From Nocardia jejuensis NBRC 103114 (GTDB lineage: Bacteria > Actinomycetota > Actinomycetes > Mycobacteriales > Mycobacteriaceae), in contig NZ_BDBU01000047.1 of the NCBI RefSeq assembly GCF_001613145.1, positions 1-64,000 on the forward strand: a DNA stretch of 64,000 bases. Reading direction: 5' to 3'. The notes beneath the pieces are model-generated. The model had not been told where the DNA came from. It was given only the letters and a program-made list of their open reading frames with translations, and ran no database searches. A program made the position numbers and the translations under genes. Each line of letters begins with the position of its first letter. Within the stretch, counting starts at the first letter, position 1. Of this stretch, positions 23,749-31,553 are shown one piece after another.

Positions 23749-24564
23749 CTATCGGAGCAGTCTGCGTGCTTGGCGGATCACCGCGAGATCGACCATGCGG
23801 CCCTCGGCGTCCAGGACCACGCCGCCTTGCGCCGCCTCGAAGCGCTCGATCACCGCACGTGCGCGGGCCAGTTCCGTCGCCGACGGCGTGAAGATCTCGT
23901 TCACGATCGGCACCTGATTCGGGTGGATGCAGGCTCGGCCGCGAAATCCCAGGCGTGCCAGTGCTTTCGTGGAGTGCCGTAGGGCGGCCAGGTCGGTGAA
24001 GTCGGTGCTCACCGGGGCCAGCGGGGCGTCGATTCCGGCGGCGGCGCTGGCGAGCACCACGTGGCTTCGGGCGTAGAGCATTTCGCGTTCGTCGGGGCCC
24101 GGCGAGATCCCCGCGTCGGCCCGCAGATCCGCTTCGCCCAGTTGCAGGCGTGCGATGCGCGGCGCGGCGGCGATCTCTCGCGCGGCGAAGAGCGCCGCGG
24201 CGCTCTCGAGCAGCGCGCAGAGCCGAATCTCGGCCGCCCTCCGGCCGTGTTCGTCCAGGAGGGTGCTGATCTGCCGAACCTGCTGTGCCGATTCGGTTTT
24301 GGCCAGGCAGATCGCGGTGACCGCGGGCTGCGCCACCGCGTTCAGGTCGGCACGACCGAGCTCGCCGGGATTGATCCGCACCCAGATGCCCCGTGCCGGA
24401 CCGGGAAAGCCGCGCAGCCAGTCTCCCACTTCCGCACGCGCGGACTCCTTGTCCGCCAGGGGAACCGAATCCTCCAGATCGATCAGGATCACGTCCGCCG
24501 GCCCGGCCACGGCCTTGTCGAACAGGTCGGGCCGGTTACCGGGGACGTACAGTGCCGAGCGCAC
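23749..24564 (-). CDS. HpcH/HpaI aldolase family, CitE-like CoA-ester lyase
   Basis: The 271-residue TIM-barrel protein has the CitE/CLYBL signature: MRSALYVPGNRPDLFDKA, then VILIDLEDSVPLADKESAR with the metal-contacting acidic residues, WVRINPGEL, LQLGEADLRADAGI and ACIHPNQVPIVN. Relatives cleave citryl-, malyl- or citramalyl-CoA. It begins with GTG three bases after the stop of the maleate-isomerase paralogue and belongs to the minus-strand operon 26,215-23,749. With the CaiB-type transferase it could complete degradation of a branched C5-C6 dicarboxylate to acetyl-CoA-type products. The 132-bp gap to the convergent core operon shows no clear terminator. Confidence 0.87.
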   Translation of the reverse strand: MRSALYVPGNRPDLFDKAVAGPADVILIDLEDSVPLADKESARAEVGDWLRGFPGPARGIWVRINPGELGRADLNAVAQPAVTAICLAKTESAQQVRQISTLLDEHGRRAAEIRLCALLESAAALFAAREIAAAPRIARLQLGEADLRADAGISPGPDEREMLYARSHVVLASAAAGIDAPLAPVSTDFTDLAALRHSTKALARLGFRGRACIHPNQVPIVNEIFTPSATELARARAVIERFEAAQGGVVLDAEGRMVDLAVIRQARRLLR

Positions 24565-24567
24565 GGA

Positions 24568-25311
24568 TCAGTGCTCCCGCAGCAGAGCGCCGCCGCCCGC
24601 GAGCCGATCGTCGATTCCGTGCTCGCGCAGCGCATGCCAGAGTGTGGCGGTGTTGATGGCGATCACGGGTTTGCCGAGTTCGCGTTCCATCGCCTCCGCC
24701 TGTGCGACGAAGGACAGGTTGGTGCCCACCTGCACGATGGCCTCCACGTCGGGCCCGTCGATCTCGGCGACGACCTCGCGCAGGCGCTGCGCGCCCACCC
24801 GGGCGATGGACATCGCGGTCGGACAGCGCAGGCCGGTGATCGCCGCCACCTCGAAACCCGCCTCGGTGAAGAATCTCCCGACCTCGGTGTCCGCGATCGG
24901 CTGATAGGGCGAGAAGACCGCGATCCGGCGGCATCCCAGCGCGCGCAACGCCGCCCGGCAGGAACTCGCCCCGGTCGTCACCGGCAGGCCGGTGCGCTCG
25001 CGCAGCCGCCGCTCGAAGGCCGCATTGCCTTCCACACCGCCCCAGAAGGTTTCGGCGGACATCCCCATGACCAAACGGTCCGGCTCGGCGGTGAGTACAT
25101 CACGCACCGCCGTGTCGATCGAGGCGCGAATCTGCCCCAGTAGTCCCTGGAAGTCCTCGTCGTCGCCCATGACCGGGTTCGGAATGAACATCGACCCGGC
25201 ACGGTAGGCGACGCCCGGTACCGCCGCTCGCCAATAGTCGTGTTCCACAACGGTATTCGTACTGGGCACGATCACACCGAAGATCGCGCGGGCACCGACG
25301 GCGTTGGGCAT
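24568..25311 (-). CDS. Aspartate/glutamate racemase superfamily, maleate isomerase-like (copy 2, no catalytic Cys)
   Basis: This 247-residue paralogue of the gene at 22873 has VPSTNTVVEHDYW, the same MGMSAETFWGGVEGN block, and IVQVGTNLS. In the last motif Val replaces the cysteine that copy 1 keeps, so neither canonical cysteine is present. It may therefore have a different chemistry (for example a decarboxylase or hydrolase using other residues) or pair with copy 1. The ATG at 25311 is chosen over longer frames because conservation begins right after it. It lies 10 bp after the bicupin gene and three bases before the CitE-like gene. Confidence 0.8.
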   Translation of the reverse strand: MPNAVGARAIFGVIVPSTNTVVEHDYWRAAVPGVAYRAGSMFIPNPVMGDDEDFQGLLGQIRASIDTAVRDVLTAEPDRLVMGMSAETFWGGVEGNAAFERRLRERTGLPVTTGASSCRAALRALGCRRIAVFSPYQPIADTEVGRFFTEAGFEVAAITGLRCPTAMSIARVGAQRLREVVAEIDGPDVEAIVQVGTNLSFVAQAEAMERELGKPVIAINTATLWHALREHGIDDRLAGGGALLREH

Positions 25312-25321
25312 CGACGCCCCG

Positions 25322-26215
25322 CTACTGGTAGGTGGGATCGGCCCACCGGCCGATCGACCGCGAACGCACCGGTTCGACCACCCGGGGCAGCAGGCTCTGC
25401 GGGAAGTCCGGGCCCCAGTTCGTGGCGTCACCGCTCATTTCGATCCGGGCGTTGTCGGTGTACCAGTCCACCAGGTCCGCGTCCGAGCGGACGATCCACG
25501 TGCAGCCCGATTCCGCGTCCGCGGTGAAGTCGCCGTGCCGGATCAGGGCCGGACGCCAGAAGTAGGTGCCCGGCCACATCTTGCCGTAGTTGTAATCGAA
25601 TCCCCCGTCCAGGCAGTATGCCTCCTCGCTGCACGGATGGTGCGCCAGCGGCTCCTCGCGCCACCCCGGCTTGGCCTTGATCAGCCGGGTGTAGAAGCCG
25701 GTCTTCACGTCCCGATGCAGGAGCTTGATGTACAGGCCGGGCACGGGGGTGCCGCCCAGATCGAAACGCATCGGGCTGCCGTCCTTCACGTCGATCCACG
25801 GCATCACCGCCGAATCCAGGATCACGAGCGTCTGATCCTCGCGAACGAAGTCCCGGTCACCCTCGGCCGGATCGAACTCCCAGCCGCCGCCCTCGCGGAA
25901 CAGAAGGATCTCGGTGCCCGCGGCGACCGAGATCGGAGGCGTGTACACACCGGTCGGGGCCATCCAGAAGCCCTCCGGGCCCAGCTCGGTGTCACCGATG
26001 GTGACGCTGCCGGTCAGGACGTACCACTCGGTCTCCGCCGCGTGCACCCCGGCGGGACGGGACCAGTCGGTGCCGAAGCGCACCTTGAGCGAGGCCGAGC
26101 CGTCCTCCTCGTCGTAGCTGAGGTTGCGCTGTTCCGCCCGGCCTTCGGCGTGCGCGAATTCGGCGGTGTGCCAGATCAGGTCGCTCTCGTCGATCAGTTC
26201 TACGTGTGGACGCAT
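25322..26215 (-). CDS. Bicupin (DUF4437-like) protein
   Basis: The 297-residue protein shows two cupin-like halves. The first (about 40-115) has GVHAAETEWYVLTGSVTIGD with His and Glu in metal-ligand positions. The second (about 165-260) has HHPCSEEAYCLDGGFDY, also with His and Glu ligands. Bicupins of this kind include dioxygenases and isomerases of small acids, but no specific activity is readable. It is first in the minus-strand operon with the maleate-isomerase-like and CitE-like genes. A weak copy of the island operator lies 24 bp upstream. ATG at 26215 is preceded by a weak purine stretch. Confidence 0.78.
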   Translation of the reverse strand: MRPHVELIDESDLIWHTAEFAHAEGRAEQRNLSYDEEDGSASLKVRFGTDWSRPAGVHAAETEWYVLTGSVTIGDTELGPEGFWMAPTGVYTPPISVAAGTEILLFREGGGWEFDPAEGDRDFVREDQTLVILDSAVMPWIDVKDGSPMRFDLGGTPVPGLYIKLLHRDVKTGFYTRLIKAKPGWREEPLAHHPCSEEAYCLDGGFDYNYGKMWPGTYFWRPALIRHGDFTADAESGCTWIVRSDADLVDWYTDNARIEMSGDATNWGPDFPQSLLPRVVEPVRSRSIGRWADPTYQ

Positions 26216-26238
26216 GGTGTTCTCCTGAGGGATACGGC

Positions 26239-26255
26239 GTTTCCATTACAGAATG
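26239..26255. promoter_or_regulatory. Weak candidate island operator, copy 5
   Basis: GTTTCCATTACAGAATG keeps the left arm and three of five right-arm bases, and GATAC precedes it by three bases, so the layout of the extended site is kept. It is 24 bp upstream of the bicupin start codon. Confidence 0.4.
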
Positions 26256-26367
26256 TACGGTCGATCGATACCCCGCACAAGATCCGGAACGCACACGGCC
26301 CGAACGCTGTAGCGTTTGACAGACTCTCGAAACTGGGCGCTAATAGTCACCCAAACCAGGAAACGCG

Positions 26368-26384
26368 ATTTCCCCAACGGAAAC
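26368..26384. promoter_or_regulatory. IclR-type operator, copy 6
   Basis: ATTTCCCCAACGGAAAC is preceded three bases earlier by GGAAAC, giving the same GAAAC-N3-RTTTC-N7-GAAAC form as at 15,903. It lies 27 bp upstream of the secreted hydrolase start, within the divergent region shared with the bicupin operon. Confidence 0.72.
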
Positions 26385-26410
26385 AGCGTCCTTCATCGCT
26401 GGAGAGCACG

Positions 26411-27385
26411 ATGCACCTTCGAGGTACCGCCCTGGCCGTCGCCGCCGTGTGCACCACACTGGCCGCGCTCGCCGCACCCGCGAGCGCCGAATCGACAAGG
26501 GCTCCGGGCGGAATCGACATTCCGTGCGCCGGGCACACCCTGCACCAGCAGGCGTCCTGGTACCTGCCCCCGGGCGCGCCGCGCGGATTGATCTGGCTCC
26601 AGCACGGATTCGCTCGCACCAGTGACAATGTCGCGGATCTGGCCGCCGGGTTCGCCGCCGCCGGCTATCTGGTCTTCACCCCGAGTCTGCCGTTCCTGGA
26701 CCTGTCCGGGTGCACCCTGCAGAACCTCGGCGACAACACCGGATTTCTGGACAATGTGGCCCAATTGTTCGCCACCGCAAGCGATCCGGACGGCGCGCTG
26801 GCGCGCAATCTCCGGAGCGCGGCGACCCCGCTCGGCCGCGCCGAGCTGACCATTCCCCCGAATCTGGTCTTCATCGGGCACTCCGCGGGCGCGGAGGCGG
26901 TCGAATACGTGGCGCACCGCCTGCACACCGACCACCCCGCCGCCTGGGCCGCGCTGCGCGGGCTGATCCTGCTGGATCCGGTGAAGTCGTTCCTGGGCGA
27001 CAACACCGACACCGCCCTCACGGACCTGGACCGGACCGAGCTGCCGATCCTCACCGTCTCCGCGCCGCCCTCGCTCTGCAACAACCTCGGCAGCGGCACC
27101 ACGGCCATGCAGACCCTGCTGCACCGCCCCTACCTCGGCATCCGCATCTCCTCCGGCGTGCACACCGACGCCGAAGGGGACAGTACCGACATCATCGGCG
27201 AGATCGCCTGCGGCACACCCGAATCGGTGAACATCGCCACCCTGCACAAGCTCACGCTCGGCTGGGCCGGGGATTACCTCGACGGCACCCGCACCGCCGA
27301 CTACTACCCGCCGGCCGCCCCGATCACCGATATCGTCATCGCGGCCGCGCCCAGCGCACAGATCCTGCGCGGTCTCCCGGACTGA
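26411..27385 (+). CDS. Secreted alpha/beta hydrolase
   Basis: The 324-residue product has a signal peptide (MHLRGTALAVAAVCTTLAALA, cleavage near ASAES), a lid-strand region GLIWLQHGF, a nucleophile elbow NLVFIGHSAGAE and several cysteines that could form disulfides outside the cell. The ATG follows GGAGAG. It should act on an extracellular ester such as a lipid, polyester or chlorophyll-type phytyl ester; sequence alone does not choose. The strong island operator just upstream links its expression to the tetrapyrrole-type catabolic genes, making it a candidate for the first extracellular step. Confidence 0.83.
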   Translation: MHLRGTALAVAAVCTTLAALAAPASAESTRAPGGIDIPCAGHTLHQQASWYLPPGAPRGLIWLQHGFARTSDNVADLAAGFAAAGYLVFTPSLPFLDLSGCTLQNLGDNTGFLDNVAQLFATASDPDGALARNLRSAATPLGRAELTIPPNLVFIGHSAGAEAVEYVAHRLHTDHPAAWAALRGLILLDPVKSFLGDNTDTALTDLDRTELPILTVSAPPSLCNNLGSGTTAMQTLLHRPYLGIRISSGVHTDAEGDSTDIIGEIACGTPESVNIATLHKLTLGWAGDYLDGTRTADYYPPAAPITDIVIAAAPSAQILRGLPD

Positions 27386-27460
27386 CTCCCGAGCCGACCT
27401 CGCGGGGAGTTCCGCTCCGACTCCGGCCGCCGCGGGTGGCGCGGCAGCCGGACTGCCGAG

Positions 27461-28324
27461 TCAGCCGAGCGGGTTGAGGCCCAGCTCCGCACCCGACATG
27501 TCGGTGATCAGGTCCCACTGGGCGGCGACCTCGTCGATGCTCGGCGGGGTGGCGAAGTGGGCGCCCTTGTTCTGGAACAGGGCAACGCGCCGGACGCTGC
27601 CGCCACCGGCCACGACCACCGTTGCGGTGTCGGTGCATTCGTCGCTCATCAGGTAGCCGACGACGCCTGCCACGTGGGCCGGTGGGAGCTGGTCGAGCAT
27701 TTCCTGCGGCGCGATGTCCGCGGTCATGCGGGTGGCCGCGAGCGGCGCGACGGCATTGGTGAGGATGTCGTTCTTGCGGCCCTCGATGGCGAGGGTGTTG
27801 ATCAGGCCGACCAGGCCGAGCTTGGCCGCGCCGTAGTTGGCCTGACCGAAGTTGCCGAACAGGCCGCTGGTGGATGTCGCCATGACCACCCGGCCATGGT
27901 TCTGCTCCTTGAAGTACGGCCACGCGGCGCGGGTGACGAAGTAGCCGCCCCACAGGTGCACGCGCTGCACGGACTCCCAGTTCTCGGTGGTCATCTTGGC
28001 GAACGAGCCGTCACGCAGGATGCCCGCGTTGTTGACCACGCCGTGCACGGTGCCGAATTCGTCGACGGCGGTCTTGATCAGGGCGGCCGCGCCCTCCTCG
28101 GTGGCGACGCTGTCGTAGTTCGCGATCGCGGTGCCGCCCGCGTCCCGGATCTCCTGCACGACGGCATCGGCCATCGAATGTCCGGCACCCGAACCATCAC
28201 GCGCGCCGCCGAGGTCGTTCACCACGACCAGCGCGCCCTCGCGCGCGAGCAACATCGCGTACTCGCGGCCGAGGCCGCCACCGGCTCCCGTGACGACGAT
28301 GACACGATCGGCTACTCCGGGCAT
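27461..28324 (-). CDS. SDR, HSD17B4/MFE-2-type 3-hydroxyacyl-CoA dehydrogenase-like
   Basis: The 287-residue short-chain dehydrogenase has VTGAGGGLGREYAMLLAREG and VVNDLGG with an extended SG-rich loop, NNAG, and catalytic Ser in ATSTSGLFG with Tyr-x3-Lys in NYGAAK. The VNDLGG-GHSMADAV pattern is typical of the dehydrogenase domain of peroxisomal multifunctional enzyme type 2 and its actinobacterial homologues, which act in side-chain or fatty acid beta-oxidation. The ATG at 28324 is preferred because GGGAG precedes it by six bases. It is probably a single-gene transcript, convergent with the secreted hydrolase. No island operator is seen upstream. Confidence 0.86.
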   Translation of the reverse strand: MPGVADRVIVVTGAGGGLGREYAMLLAREGALVVVNDLGGARDGSGAGHSMADAVVQEIRDAGGTAIANYDSVATEEGAAALIKTAVDEFGTVHGVVNNAGILRDGSFAKMTTENWESVQRVHLWGGYFVTRAAWPYFKEQNHGRVVMATSTSGLFGNFGQANYGAAKLGLVGLINTLAIEGRKNDILTNAVAPLAATRMTADIAPQEMLDQLPPAHVAGVVGYLMSDECTDTATVVVAGGGSVRRVALFQNKGAHFATPPSIDEVAAQWDLITDMSGAELGLNPLG

Positions 28325-28427
28325 GAGCTGTCTCCCTTGACAAGGCTGTGGGTCGCGACCGATCACCCGACCGGCCAGTACAGACTCACCCTAATCCGAC
28401 GAACCGGTCGAACAGCCCGCCGGTGCC

Positions 28428-28895
28428 CTACCCGCTCGGCGTCGCGGTCCGCCCGAAGTCCCGTTCGAGGATCTCCTTGAGCGTCCGGTCCGAATGCCGG
28501 ACCGCGATCGCCACGAACGGCTCGATCGCGATTCCCAGCGCCCGGCCGGCCAGACCACCGGGCAGCTCGTAGTCGATATCCACCGTGATCGCGGTCTTCG
28601 TGTCCCCGACCGGCTCGAACAGCCACTTCGAGCGATTGACGAAGCCCTCGACGGTGTCGGTGCCGACCCGCGAATCCTGTTGCCAGTCCACCACTTCGAT
28701 CGTCGAGTGCAAGGTCTTGGGTCCCAGCTTCATCGACCCCCGATAGACCGCGCCGAGGCCGATCGGGATATCCCCTCGCACCTCGAGCGCCGAGATTCCG
28801 AAGATCCACTCCGCGGCCCGCCCGAAATCGGCGGCATACGCGAACGCGAACTCGACCGGAACCGCCACCACACTGCGGTTGTGCACGTGAACCAT
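28428..28895 (-). CDS. SRPBCC (START-like) family protein
   Basis: The 155-residue protein fits the polyketide-cyclase/START-like helix-grip fold: an N-terminal strand VHVHNRSVVAVPVEFAFAYAADF, a central pair of strands (STIEVVDWQQDSRVG), and a long C-terminal helix (RHSDRTLKEILERDFG). It probably binds a hydrophobic ligand in the cytosol. ATG at 28895 is preferred over GTG at 28901 because GAGGGGAG is eight bases upstream of the ATG but only two from the GTG. No catalytic residues are obvious. Confidence 0.82.
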   Translation of the reverse strand: MVHVHNRSVVAVPVEFAFAYAADFGRAAEWIFGISALEVRGDIPIGLGAVYRGSMKLGPKTLHSTIEVVDWQQDSRVGTDTVEGFVNRSKWLFEPVGDTKTAITVDIDYELPGGLAGRALGIAIEPFVAIAVRHSDRTLKEILERDFGRTATPSG

Positions 28896-29024
28896 CGGCA
28901 CTGCTCCCCTCTCGATCCCGCAGACAGTCTCGCAGCTCGCTGCCCACTTCGCCCGTTTCCACGCCTATCCCGCGCCGACCGCCCCGGGCCACCGGCACGC
29001 CCGCTCGGCACCACCTGAATGCGC

Positions 29025-29119
29025 GGCACCGCCCGGCACGTTCGGCACCGCCCGGCACGTTCGGCACCACCCGGCACGTTCGGCACCACCCGGCACGTTC
29101 GGCACCACCCGGCACATCG
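29025..29119. repeat. Tandem repeat, five copies of a 19-bp unit
   Basis: Five contiguous copies of ggcaccacccggcacgttc start at 29025, 29044, 29063, 29082 and 29101. The first two carry g instead of a at one position and the last ends differently. They lie in the 299-bp gap between the SRPBCC gene and the SDR at 29195. The 19-bp period rules out conserved coding. No other feature was seen in the gap. Confidence 0.92.
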
Positions 29120-29194
29120 CTCGCGCGGCACTGGAAGCCGGGTGCACACCTCGCGAACCAGCGAGTACGACCGGCGCCCGCATCGACGAAAGGC

Positions 29195-30073
29195 TCAGCG
29201 GCGCAGTTCGATCGAGCGGATCAGGTCGTGCATCGTGGCATCGGCCGCCAGTTTGCCGTCGAGCACCACATTGATCGCACCGCGCAGCAGGGAGTACGGA
29301 ATCCAGCCCGCGGGGGCGATGGTTCTCGGGGCACGTCGCGCGATGCCGTCGACGACGCTGTGAGCGGCCTGCTCGGCGGTGATGCGGACGCCCAGCGGCC
29401 AGGGCAGCATGGCGTCGAGCCGGCGGCCCAGATCGTCGGTGTCGAGCATCTCGTGGGTCATGGCGGTCTCCACGATCCCGAAGTAGGCGACGCCCGCGCT
29501 CGCGCCGTGGGCCGCGAGTTCCACGCGCAGGGCCCGGCCCAGCTGCTCGACGGCGGCCTTGCTCATCATGTACGGCGACCCGCCCGCGCCGGGGGCGAAC
29601 GCGGCGCAGGAGGAGACCACCACGACGTGCCCCTTCGACCGCACGATGTGATCCAGTGCCGGGTGCACGGTATTGAACACACCGGTCAGATTGATGCCCA
29701 TGACCCGGTCGAACTCCTTCGGGTTCATCGAGCGCAGCGTCGCCGGCACCGGCGTCACACCGGCATTGGCGATGACCACGTCCAGGCGGCCGAAGCGCTC
29801 GACCACCTCCGCGATCCGCTGCGCCATCTCCTCGCGGTCGGCGACGTCGGCGCGCACCGCGAGGGTGCGCGGACCGAATTCCGACGCGGTCGCGCGCACC
29901 GCGTCCTCGTCCACATCAGAGAGGACCACCACCGCGCCCCGCGCGTGCATCGCCCGCGCCAGGGCGGCGCCGATGCCCTGCGCCGCTCCGGTGATGAGCA
30001 CGACCTTGCCCTCGACAGCGAAGGCGCCACCGCCGAACCACGTCGTGGGATCGATTCCCGGGAACAGTCTCAT
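29195..30073 (-). CDS. SDR family oxidoreductase
   Basis: The 292-residue enzyme has VVLITGAAQGIGAALARAM, an Asp (VVLSDVD) at the end of strand two that favours NAD(H), NAG in IANAGVTP, and catalytic Ser (SSCAAF) with YMMSK. It is the last gene of a four-gene minus-strand operon and its ATG overlaps the monooxygenase stop. Such SDRs commonly oxidise hydroxyl groups of steroid- or lipid-like compounds next to Baeyer-Villiger monooxygenases. The N-terminal leader MRLFPGIDPTTWFGG before the Rossmann fold is also seen in mycobacterial relatives. Confidence 0.85.
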   Translation of the reverse strand: MRLFPGIDPTTWFGGGAFAVEGKVVLITGAAQGIGAALARAMHARGAVVVLSDVDEDAVRATASEFGPRTLAVRADVADREEMAQRIAEVVERFGRLDVVIANAGVTPVPATLRSMNPKEFDRVMGINLTGVFNTVHPALDHIVRSKGHVVVVSSCAAFAPGAGGSPYMMSKAAVEQLGRALRVELAAHGASAGVAYFGIVETAMTHEMLDTDDLGRRLDAMLPWPLGVRITAEQAAHSVVDGIARRAPRTIAPAGWIPYSLLRGAINVVLDGKLAADATMHDLIRSIELRR

Positions 30074-31530
30074 GCGCCCACCTCGTACTTGTCGCTGTCG
30101 AATCGTCGTGTGCGTCTGCGGTATTCGAAACTCCAGTTCGGATACAGGCCCGCGTTCTGCCCATCGCTGGTGTAGTAGCTCTCGCATCCGCCCGTCAGCC
30201 AGACCGTGTCGGCGCTGCGCCGGCGCATTTCCTCGACGAAGTCCTCCTGCGCCCCGGCGCGCACCTCCACCCGCCGCGCACCCCGCGTGCGCATCGTGGT
30301 GAGCGCGTCCACGATGTAGGCGATCTGCGACTCGATCATGAACACCGCGGACTGATTCCCCGCCGCCCCGAACGGACCGAGGGTGGAGAAGAAGTTCGGG
30401 AATCCCGCGATCGCCGCGCCCAGGTAGGCCTGCGGCTGCTTGCGCTGCAGCTCTCCGATCGAGAGACCGTCGCGTCCGGTGATCCGGTCGAAAATCCCGG
30501 GCAGCGGGGTGAACCCGGTGCCGAAGATGATGGTGTCCACTCCGATCTCGACGCCCCGCCGGGTGAGGATTGACCGTGGCCTGACCTCGGCGATGCCGTC
30601 GGTCACCACCTCGACATTGTCCTGGTCCAGGGCGGGCAGATAGGCGTCGGAGAAGATCGCGCGCTTGCACCCGATCATGTAGTCCGGCGTCAGCTTCGCC
30701 CGCAGCCGTGGATCACGGACCTGGCGGCGCAATTGAATCCGGCCCAGCAGCTCGTACGGGTGCCGAAACCGATTGTCCACGAACCCGACCAGGCCGAACC
30801 CCTCGATCAGCGAGTACCAGGCTCCGCGAACCAGTTTCTGGGTCAGTGGAATCCGGCGCAGCAGCAGCCGTTCGACCGCGTGGGTCGAGCGGTCCATGCG
30901 CGGCACGATCCACGGGGCCGAACGCTGGAACAGCGTCAGGGCGGACACCGCCGGCTGGATCTCGGGGACGAACTGCACCGCCGAGGCTCCGGTGCCGATC
31001 ACCGCGACCCGTTCCCCGGTCAGATCGTGGTCGTGGTTCCAGTGCAGCGAATGAAAACTCGTGCCCTCGAACGTCTCCATCCCGGGCAGGTCCGGATACT
31101 TCGCCTCGGCGAAAACCCCTGCCGCCGAGAGGAAGTAGTCGGCGGTGAGCACTCCCCGCGAGGTCTCGATCCGCCACCGCGACTCGGACTCGTCCCAGCG
31201 CGCGTCCAGCATCTCGGTATCGAGTCGGATATCGCCCAGCACCCCGTGCCGCGTGGCGACCGCGCGAATGTAGTCGAGGATCTCCGATTGGCGACCATAG
31301 GTGCGCGACCATTCGGGGTTGGGCGCGAACGAGTAGCTGTACAGCTGAGAGGGCACATCGCAGGCGCAGCCCGGGTAGGTGTTGGCCTGCCAGGTGCCGC
31401 CCAGATCACCCGCGCGCTCGAGCACGACGAGGTCCTCGAACCCCGCCTCGCGCAGTTTGATCGCCAGGCCGATGCCGCCGAAACCCGCGCCGAGAATCAC
31501 GATCTGCCGGTGTTCGATATGTGTAACCAT
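30070..31530 (-). CDS. Baeyer-Villiger-type flavin monooxygenase
   Basis: The 486-residue flavoprotein carries the FAD motif ILGAGFGGIGLAIKLREAG, the Baeyer-Villiger fingerprint FxGxxxHxxxW as FEGTSFHSLHW near residue 160, and the NADPH motif VAVIGTGASAVQ following it. The expected activity is oxygen insertion next to a ketone, or oxidation of long-chain or steroidal ketones. It is second from the end of the operon that includes the ferredoxin-reductase-like and PF10118 genes; the SDR could make its ketone substrate. ATG at 31530 is 23 bp after the upstream gene. Confidence 0.9.
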   Translation of the reverse strand: MVTHIEHRQIVILGAGFGGIGLAIKLREAGFEDLVVLERAGDLGGTWQANTYPGCACDVPSQLYSYSFAPNPEWSRTYGRQSEILDYIRAVATRHGVLGDIRLDTEMLDARWDESESRWRIETSRGVLTADYFLSAAGVFAEAKYPDLPGMETFEGTSFHSLHWNHDHDLTGERVAVIGTGASAVQFVPEIQPAVSALTLFQRSAPWIVPRMDRSTHAVERLLLRRIPLTQKLVRGAWYSLIEGFGLVGFVDNRFRHPYELLGRIQLRRQVRDPRLRAKLTPDYMIGCKRAIFSDAYLPALDQDNVEVVTDGIAEVRPRSILTRRGVEIGVDTIIFGTGFTPLPGIFDRITGRDGLSIGELQRKQPQAYLGAAIAGFPNFFSTLGPFGAAGNQSAVFMIESQIAYIVDALTTMRTRGARRVEVRAGAQEDFVEEMRRRSADTVWLTGGCESYYTSDGQNAGLYPNWSFEYRRRTRRFDSDKYEVGA

Positions 31531-31553
31531 TTGGGACCGAATGCCTTTCGCGG

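Noticed and set aside
1..27385. A genomic island boundary or recently inserted mobile element around the catabolic genes.
   Set aside because: No integrase, transposase, tRNA gene or flanking direct repeat was seen; transfer remains possible but cannot be supported here.
1286..29119. Possible CRISPR arrays at the three short tandem repeats.
   Set aside because: The repeats are contiguous with no spacers, and no cas genes are present.
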